DNA from: Syntrophomonas sp. UBA4807 | Lineage (GTDB): Bacteria > Bacillota > Syntrophomonadia > Syntrophomonadales > Syntrophomonadaceae | Direction of reading: 5' to 3' | NCBI GenBank assembly: GCA_002402575.1 | Contig: DHGD01000025.1 | Span: 8,756 to 27,434 of the forward strand | Length of the DNA stretch: 18,679 bases | Shown: positions 14,474-18,679 of the stretch, piece after piece | Layout of the letters: the number at the start of each line of letters is the position of its first letter | Position numbering within the stretch: position 1 is the stretch's first letter | Position numbers and translations under genes: made by a program | Notes under the pieces: model-generated | Database searches by the model: none | Told to the model about the DNA's origin: nothing | What the model saw: only the letters and a program-made list of their open reading frames with translations

Positions 14474-15586
14474 ATGGTATTGCCGAAAATAAAAAACCTC
14501 AGTGGGGAGCTGTCCGGTTCAATCGCAGACCTGGGTACTTTTCTGCCTTATGTAATCGGGGCTATCACTGTAGCCAGCCTGGACGTAACCAGTGTACTGG
14601 TTATGGTTGGGCTGATGTACCTTTTTACCGCCTGGTATTATCGCCTGCCGATCCCGGTTCAGCCTATGAAGGTGATCGGCGCCGCCATTATCGTACATCA
14701 TTTTACTGCCGCAGAGATAGCGGCTTCTGGTCTCCTTATCGGAGCTATCATGCTGTTCATCGCCCTGAGCGGTCTGATTGAAAAAATAGCCCGATTGATC
14801 CCGGTGGCGGTTACGGCGGGAATCCAAACCGGGCTGGGTATCAGCCTGGCGATGCTGGGTATAAAGATGACCGGTAGCGACTGGAATCTGGGACTGCCCA
14901 TTCTTCTAGTGATGCTGCTCTTGATGAATAACCGCTATCTGCCGGCCTCCATAGTGGCTCTGCTGGGCGGAACCGCGCTATCCTTGTATATGCATCCGGA
15001 GATTAATCTCCCTGTGGTGACCTGGCGGTTCAACCTGCCCCAACCTATCTGGCCGACCTGGGCTGAGTTCAACCGCGGCTTCTGGCAGGGAGCCCTCCCC
15101 CAGCTGCCATTAACCCTTACAAACTCGGTTCTAGTGGTCACTTATCTGGCCAGCCAGCTCTTCCCCGACTCCTCCCAGCGGGTTACAAATAATAACCTCT
15201 GCCTGACCCTGGGAATTGGCAACCTTATCGGAGCTCCCCTGGGAATGATTCCCATGTGCCACGGCAGCGGCGGGCTGGCAGCCCACTATCGTTTCGGGGC
15301 CAGGAGCGGCTACGCGCTGGTATTCATCGGTCTATTGCTGCTGTTCATGGGATTGTGTCTAGGATCGTCGGGACTGCAGATTCTGCAGGTCATCCCCCAG
15401 GCAGTTCTGGGCGGAATGTTATTTTATAGCGGGCTGGACCTCATCAAACCGGTTAAAACCGATGACAATAAAGAAATGTTCGTATTCGCCGCAGTGGCAG
15501 TATTGAGTATTGCCTTAAACCCCGCTATCGGGTTTGTGGCCGGTATAGCTATATTCTTATTCTCCAGAAAATTTGAGGTTAGCTAA
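14474..15586 (+). CDS. MOT1-type molybdate/sulfate permease (SulP-related)
   Basis: A 370-residue integral membrane protein with about ten to eleven membrane segments. It matches the MOT1/MFS_MOT1 group (SulP superfamily): GELSGSIADLGTFLPYVIG at the start, PVQPMKVIGAA in the second signature, GIQTGLGISLAMLG, and MCHGSGGLAAHYRFGARSG. The group carries molybdate with high affinity in plants and algae; bacterial members are annotated as molybdate or sulfate transporters, so the substrate is likely but not certain. A GGAG lies about 8 bases before the ATG. It has its own extended -10 promoter and converges on the ABC ATPase gene with 36 bases between stops. The mosB-like gene at 630-1469 supports a molybdate role. 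Confidence 0.9.
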   Translation: MVLPKIKNLSGELSGSIADLGTFLPYVIGAITVASLDVTSVLVMVGLMYLFTAWYYRLPIPVQPMKVIGAAIIVHHFTAAEIAASGLLIGAIMLFIALSGLIEKIARLIPVAVTAGIQTGLGISLAMLGIKMTGSDWNLGLPILLVMLLLMNNRYLPASIVALLGGTALSLYMHPEINLPVVTWRFNLPQPIWPTWAEFNRGFWQGALPQLPLTLTNSVLVVTYLASQLFPDSSQRVTNNNLCLTLGIGNLIGAPLGMIPMCHGSGGLAAHYRFGARSGYALVFIGLLLLFMGLCLGSSGLQILQVIPQAVLGGMLFYSGLDLIKPVKTDDNKEMFVFAAVAVLSIALNPAIGFVAGIAIFLFSRKFEVS

Positions 15587-15622
15587 AAAGCGTTTCTCAT
15601 CTCTGAATGCACTACTACCAGG

Positions 15623-16384
15623 TTAATTGAGCCGGCAGGAAGCAAAGGGGGCCGAAAGCTTGTCTCTGAGATGGCCGGCCATGAGATGGTATACCTCCTT
15701 AGAGCGCAGATCATCCATCATGAAACAGGGATTTTTGATATTCTCCAGGACCCTGCCCGGGGCTGGCGACAAAACCACGATGTTGCTACCCAGGTAAAGA
15801 GCTTCGTCCACGCTGTGGGTGATGAAAACCGTGGTCACCTGGTGCTCCTTCCATATGTTTAAGAAAAGCTCCTGGATCTCTTCGCGGGTAATGGCATCCA
15901 GAGCCGAAAAAGGCTCATCCATGAGCAGCAAATCCGGCCGCATCACAAAAGCCCTGGCGATGGCCACCCGCTGCTGCTGCCCGCCGCTCAGTTCCTTGGG
16001 ATAGCGTTTGAGTAAATCGTTTATACCCAGCTGCTCAAATATATAGCGGCTGTAATCATCTAACCGATAGCGGTCTTTTTTTATCTTCAGGCCCAACATG
16101 GCATTCTGGTATACTGTTTTCCAGGGTACCAGTCCGTAATTCTGCAGGATAAGACCGATGCGCTGCGCCTTGGGGTCGATGCCCCTCCCGTCGATTGTTA
16201 CCTCGCCCCCATATTGCTTGTTAATGCCTGATAAAACATACAACAAGGTGGATTTGCCGCATCCCGAGGGACCGATGAAGGTATATATTTTCCCGTTCTC
16301 TATGTCTATGCTGAGATTTTCCAGGGCGGTGATATCCTGGTTTTGCCACTTATAGCAGACTGACAAATCCTTGATCTCAATCAT
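15623..16384 (-). CDS. ABC transporter ATPase (SsuB/TauB type)
   Basis: A 253-residue nucleotide-binding subunit that drives import. Walker A is GPSGCGKST (38-46), Q-loop Q81, signature LSGGQQQRVAIARA (132-145), Walker B LLLMDEP (152-158) with the D-loop SALD, and H-loop H190. The family energises nitrate, sulfonate, taurine or thiamine-precursor import. It starts 6 bases after the binding-protein stop, with a GAGGT ribosome site inside the end of that gene, so the two are one operon. No permease follows on this strand until 12212, beyond three + strand genes. The C-terminus looks full length. Confidence 0.95.
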   Translation of the reverse strand: MIEIKDLSVCYKWQNQDITALENLSIDIENGKIYTFIGPSGCGKSTLLYVLSGINKQYGGEVTIDGRGIDPKAQRIGLILQNYGLVPWKTVYQNAMLGLKIKKDRYRLDDYSRYIFEQLGINDLLKRYPKELSGGQQQRVAIARAFVMRPDLLLMDEPFSALDAITREEIQELFLNIWKEHQVTTVFITHSVDEALYLGSNIVVLSPAPGRVLENIKNPCFMMDDLRSKEVYHLMAGHLRDKLSAPFASCRLN

Positions 16385-16390
16385 GAATGC

Positions 16391-17329
16391 TTACCTCAAC
16401 ACCGCATCATCTACCAGGTCATTATACTGATAGTTTCCTTTTACGAGGTTTTTGGCCTTCATCCACTGCACCACCTGGTTCACAATCTGCTCGTCCGGCT
16501 TGGTGGCGTTTGCATATTGGGGCAGGGCCAGCGAATCTTTGACGGCCGCAGGGAATCCCTGGGACTGTATCACGAAGTCTACGTAACTGTGCTGCGGTTC
16601 GTTTTTAAGGTAGGCCACGGCGTCGTTGTAGGCATGGAATATGGCTCTTATCGCTTCAGGGTTTTCATTTAGGCATTTCTCAGTGAAGGCTACGGCTCCG
16701 GGCTTATTGCCCATTTTATCCGTGCTGTTCAATATCCTGGCGCCATCTTTAATAGCCACCCCGGCCAGCGGATCGGGCAGGATGCAGGCATCAATTTTCC
16801 CTCCTTGCAGCATCTCCAGCCTGGTTGGCAGCGGTGGGATTACCACTTTGCTAACGTCTTCCGGTCTCATCTGGCTGGAAGCCAGCATCTGGTCCGCTAA
16901 ATACTCCATAATGGTGTTAGTGGAAAGGCCGACTGTCCTGCCTTTCAATTCCTGCATTGAATTGATACCGGATTTTTTCCCGGCCAGAAACTGAATGTTG
17001 CCATCGTTCCGGGCTACCATCTTCTGCTTGAAGCCGCCTTCATTGGCGAATACCACGGCCAGGACATCAGTCACCATGCCGTCCAGCTGCCCGCTCTGCA
17101 TGGCGCTGTCCCGATCCTGCGCGCTCTTGAAATGTATGATATTGACCTTTACGCCCCGGTTTTCGAAATAGCCATTCTTCTCTGCGATAATAAATGGTAT
17201 GGATTCCACATCCGGCATTACCCCGAAATTGAGCGCCTTTGGTTCCGTCCCGGTGGGCGGTTTGTCCGCGCAACCAACCAGATTAAAAGCAAAAACCAGC
17301 GCCACCACAAACACCAGCGTTCTCTTCAT
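16391..17329 (-). CDS. ABC transporter substrate-binding lipoprotein (SsuA/NMT1-like)
   Basis: A 312-residue solute-binding protein. The first 20 residues are a lipoprotein signal ending NLVGC, with C20 the lipid anchor. The mature part has the SsuA/NMT1 pattern: LNFGVMPDVESIPFIIAEKNGYFENRGV near the start, LDGMVTDVLAVVFANEGG, and a hinge with LKGRTVGLSTNTIMEYLADQML. Members bind taurine, aliphatic sulfonates, nitrate or thiamine precursors; the substrate is not readable here. The ATG at 17329 is preferred over 17374 because the signal peptide then starts correctly and a G-rich site (GGGGG) precedes it. It is transcribed with the ATPase and divergently from the DUF896 gene. Confidence 0.93.
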   Translation of the reverse strand: MKRTLVFVVALVFAFNLVGCADKPPTGTEPKALNFGVMPDVESIPFIIAEKNGYFENRGVKVNIIHFKSAQDRDSAMQSGQLDGMVTDVLAVVFANEGGFKQKMVARNDGNIQFLAGKKSGINSMQELKGRTVGLSTNTIMEYLADQMLASSQMRPEDVSKVVIPPLPTRLEMLQGGKIDACILPDPLAGVAIKDGARILNSTDKMGNKPGAVAFTEKCLNENPEAIRAIFHAYNDAVAYLKNEPQHSYVDFVIQSQGFPAAVKDSLALPQYANATKPDEQIVNQVVQWMKAKNLVKGNYQYNDLVDDAVLR

Positions 17330-17411
17330 ATGGATAACCCCCGCATTCCTAATATCTAGGTTGACTTTTTCCATTCACGCTGATTTTAATATATAATCCC
17401 ATTTAAGGCCA

Positions 17412-17427
17412 TAGTTTTAGAAAACTA
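17412..17427. promoter_or_regulatory. 16-base inverted repeat in the divergent promoter region
   Basis: TAGTTTT, AG, AAAACTA: a perfect 7-base inverted repeat between the binding-protein and DUF896 genes, just upstream of a candidate -10 (TGA plus TAAAAT, 17439-17447). It is a possible operator for either gene. Confidence 0.35.
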
Positions 17428-17476
17428 AATTTAATATATGATAAAATAGCTGAAATCAGGCATGAGGAGAGAGATA

Positions 17477-17713
17477 ATGATTACTGACGAATTGATCCGG
17501 CGCATAAATGAGCTGGCCCGCAAGAAGACAGCCGGGGGCTTGACCCCAGAAGAGCTGGTGGAACAACAGAAACTCTATCGCATCTACCTTGATTCAGTGC
17601 GCAGCCAGCTTAGCACTCAGTTAGACGCCGCTGGCGTCAAACCGCGAGACCATGTCTGCGGTGATGGTTGCGGCTGCCGCCACGAACACACCCCCGATGG
17701 CGGATCGCATTGA
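17477..17713 (+). CDS. DUF896 (UPF0291, YnzC-like) small protein
   Basis: A 78-residue protein matching the Firmicute DUF896 family: ITDELIRRINELARKKTAGGLTPEELVEQQKL, then YRIYLDSVRSQLSTQLDAAGV, two helices with the family's INELA and EQQKLR-like signatures. In Bacillus subtilis the relative ynzC lies in an SOS-controlled operon; its function is unknown. The C-terminus here is unusual: HVCGDGCGCRHEHTPDGGSH, with three Cys and four His near the end. GAGGAGAG precedes the ATG at 17477 by about 7 bases, so that start is chosen over ATG 17462. I do not see a LexA box. Confidence 0.9.
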   Translation: MITDELIRRINELARKKTAGGLTPEELVEQQKLYRIYLDSVRSQLSTQLDAAGVKPRDHVCGDGCGCRHEHTPDGGSH

Positions 17714-17784
17714 GGCACCGTTTTACGGTTTAAACACGGAAATAATTGGTGAAGTGCGTAATGTACGGAAGAAGGGCAAAGCAC

Positions 17785-17900
17785 AAGTTAATTGACAGAC
17801 CCTAACCACAGGAATGCTTCGAGCATCGCCAAACACCCCGCGCCTTAGCAATTCGTAATGTTCATGGGGACACACTCCGTCCCGGAGCAGTATTATCACT
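17785..17900 (-). repeat. REP-like palindromic element, possibly linked to IS200/RAYT transposases
   Basis: On the minus strand, GGGACGGAGTGTGTCCCC (17866-17883) folds as a GGGAC/GTCCC hairpin of the sort I recall beside Y1 transposase relatives in Firmicutes. A short hairpin ATGCT-TCG-AGCAT (near 17813-17825) lies alongside. No transposase is present. Boundaries are approximate and the family link is from memory. Confidence 0.4.
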
Positions 17901-17968
17901 ACTGAAGCCGGCCCCGTCCCGGGCAGGGAGATAATTCGTCCTAAGGTGTCATCGTGGATACAGAAAGA

Positions 17969-17987
17969 CCGGGGGTTTTTCCCCCGG
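17969..17987. repeat. Hairpin with a five-T loop
   Basis: CCGGGGG, TTTTT, CCCCCGG: a perfect 7-base GC stem. The T-run is in the loop rather than after the stem, so this is not a normal terminator on the + strand. Confidence 0.45.
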
Positions 17988-18648
17988 CTACATACAATAA
18001 GTAAGCTCCAACGAACCTTTATCAACTTCCTCCCAGCTTCACCTTCAAACTTCTGTTTCCCCTTCCATCTTCCTACAAGCCCTTCATCCGTTCTGACCAT
18101 CCTTACTCATCGTCTGCACCAGCTTTACTCCACCTCCGCTTTTACCATCCAAACCCTTTCGGACCGGACCCTTTGTAATCACTTCAATGTCGCCAAACCT
18201 ACTACACACTACTTTCTGGCATTCTCCCGGGTATAGTGAATCACTTAATCCACTGGCACTTGTATTCCGATTTCGTGTCCCGTTTCCGTTCTCCGGCTCT
18301 GTTAGGATTCCATCTTAGGAATTCCTTGGAGCTTACTTATATAATACATTGCCATCCGCTATTAATCCAGGGTCATTTCAAACCGTATAAGGCGTTAATA
18401 TGTCTTTATTTAATATTTTGCATTAATTGCTAACTGTAGCTCACTATATCATTTATTTTAACATTTTATTAACGCAATCATAACAAAAACGTCCATATAT
18501 TATCAACATCCCTCGGTTTATGCCAATGCTACCCCGGTTATTTATATAAATTCCCGGGCGGGGTAAATATAAGCCAGACTGAGTCGCCTCTCTTTCAGCT
18601 GCTCAGGCCCTCAACCACTCTATTCCGGAATCAAGCATAGCTTGCGGA

Positions 18649-18664
18649 GGTGGTTTTTACCACC
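18649..18664. repeat. Hairpin with a four-T loop at the window end
   Basis: GGTGGT, TTTT, ACCACC near the right edge, following the near-palindrome CAAGCATAGCTTG (18632-18644). It may be the leader or terminator of a gene beyond the window. Confidence 0.35.
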
Positions 18665-18679
18665 CCCCTTGACCGTGAC

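Larger units (their letters stand above)
17714..18679. other. 966-base terminal region with no supportable gene
   Basis: No gene is supported. From left to right it holds a REP-like hairpin (17866-17883), a poly-T-loop hairpin (17969-17987), a strongly G-poor pyrimidine-rich + strand (about 17990-18235), an AT-rich stretch (about 18330-18560) containing the palindrome ATTTATATAAAT, and terminal hairpins (18632-18664). Open frames here follow base composition and lack ribosome sites. Confidence 0.6.

Noticed and set aside
17723..18100. 125-codon minus-strand open frame
   Set aside because: It reads through the REP-like hairpin and the purine-rich strand, so the frame is explained by composition.

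Overview
The window looks like chromosome from a mid-GC Clostridia-type Firmicute, possibly a syntrophic or anaerobic lineage; that placement is inference. Supporting it are strong AGGAGG-type ribosome binding sites, a DUF896 (YnzC) protein, a ydaO-type c-di-AMP riboswitch, a radical-SAM aminomutase and many extended -10 promoters. I see no rRNA, tRNA, CRISPR array or intact insertion sequence.

Layout. 1-184: end of an unrecognised + strand gene. 381-1469: a small acidic protein followed by a homologue of the molybdenum storage protein subunit MosB. 1594-1686: a promoter and strong intrinsic terminator forming a short leader or small RNA. 1799-4609: a 936-residue protein with an N-terminal PfkB-like domain, a AAA+ ATPase and a C-terminal SLOG-like nucleotide-binding domain, a candidate conflict or nucleotide-signal effector. 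4623-6017 (minus): asparaginyl-tRNA synthetase. 6175-7410 (minus): a lysine-2,3-aminomutase-family enzyme whose two substrate-contact residues are Lys and Asn, as in glutamate 2,3-aminomutase. Its leader (about 7515-7660, minus) is a clear c-di-AMP riboswitch. 7901-9968: an OmpR-type response regulator and its sensor kinase. 10451-11248: a multi-span membrane protein. 11285-11430: hairpins and a possible tiny hydrophobic ORF. 11472-12212 (minus): an ABC permease. 12421-15586 (+): a DUF4405-like membrane protein with a Cys cluster, a nuclease lipoprotein and a MOT1-type molybdate permease. 15623-17329 (minus): the ATPase and binding protein of an ABC importer. 17477-17713: a DUF896 protein. 17714-18679: about 1 kb without a supportable gene, with a REP-like hairpin, a G-poor pyrimidine-rich stretch and AT-rich sequence.

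How the parts may work together. The aminomutase would make beta-glutamate, a known compatible solute, and c-di-AMP is a turgor and potassium signal, so riboswitch and enzyme make a coherent osmoadaptation unit. The MosB homologue and the MOT1 permease suggest oxyanion (molybdate or tungstate) uptake and storage, though they lie 13 kb apart. The ABC importer appears split: its permease gene is separated from the ATPase and binding-protein genes by three opposite-strand genes. The most novel candidates are the riboswitch-aminomutase pairing, the PfkB-AAA+-SLOG protein and the nested hairpin region near 11.3-11.4 kb.
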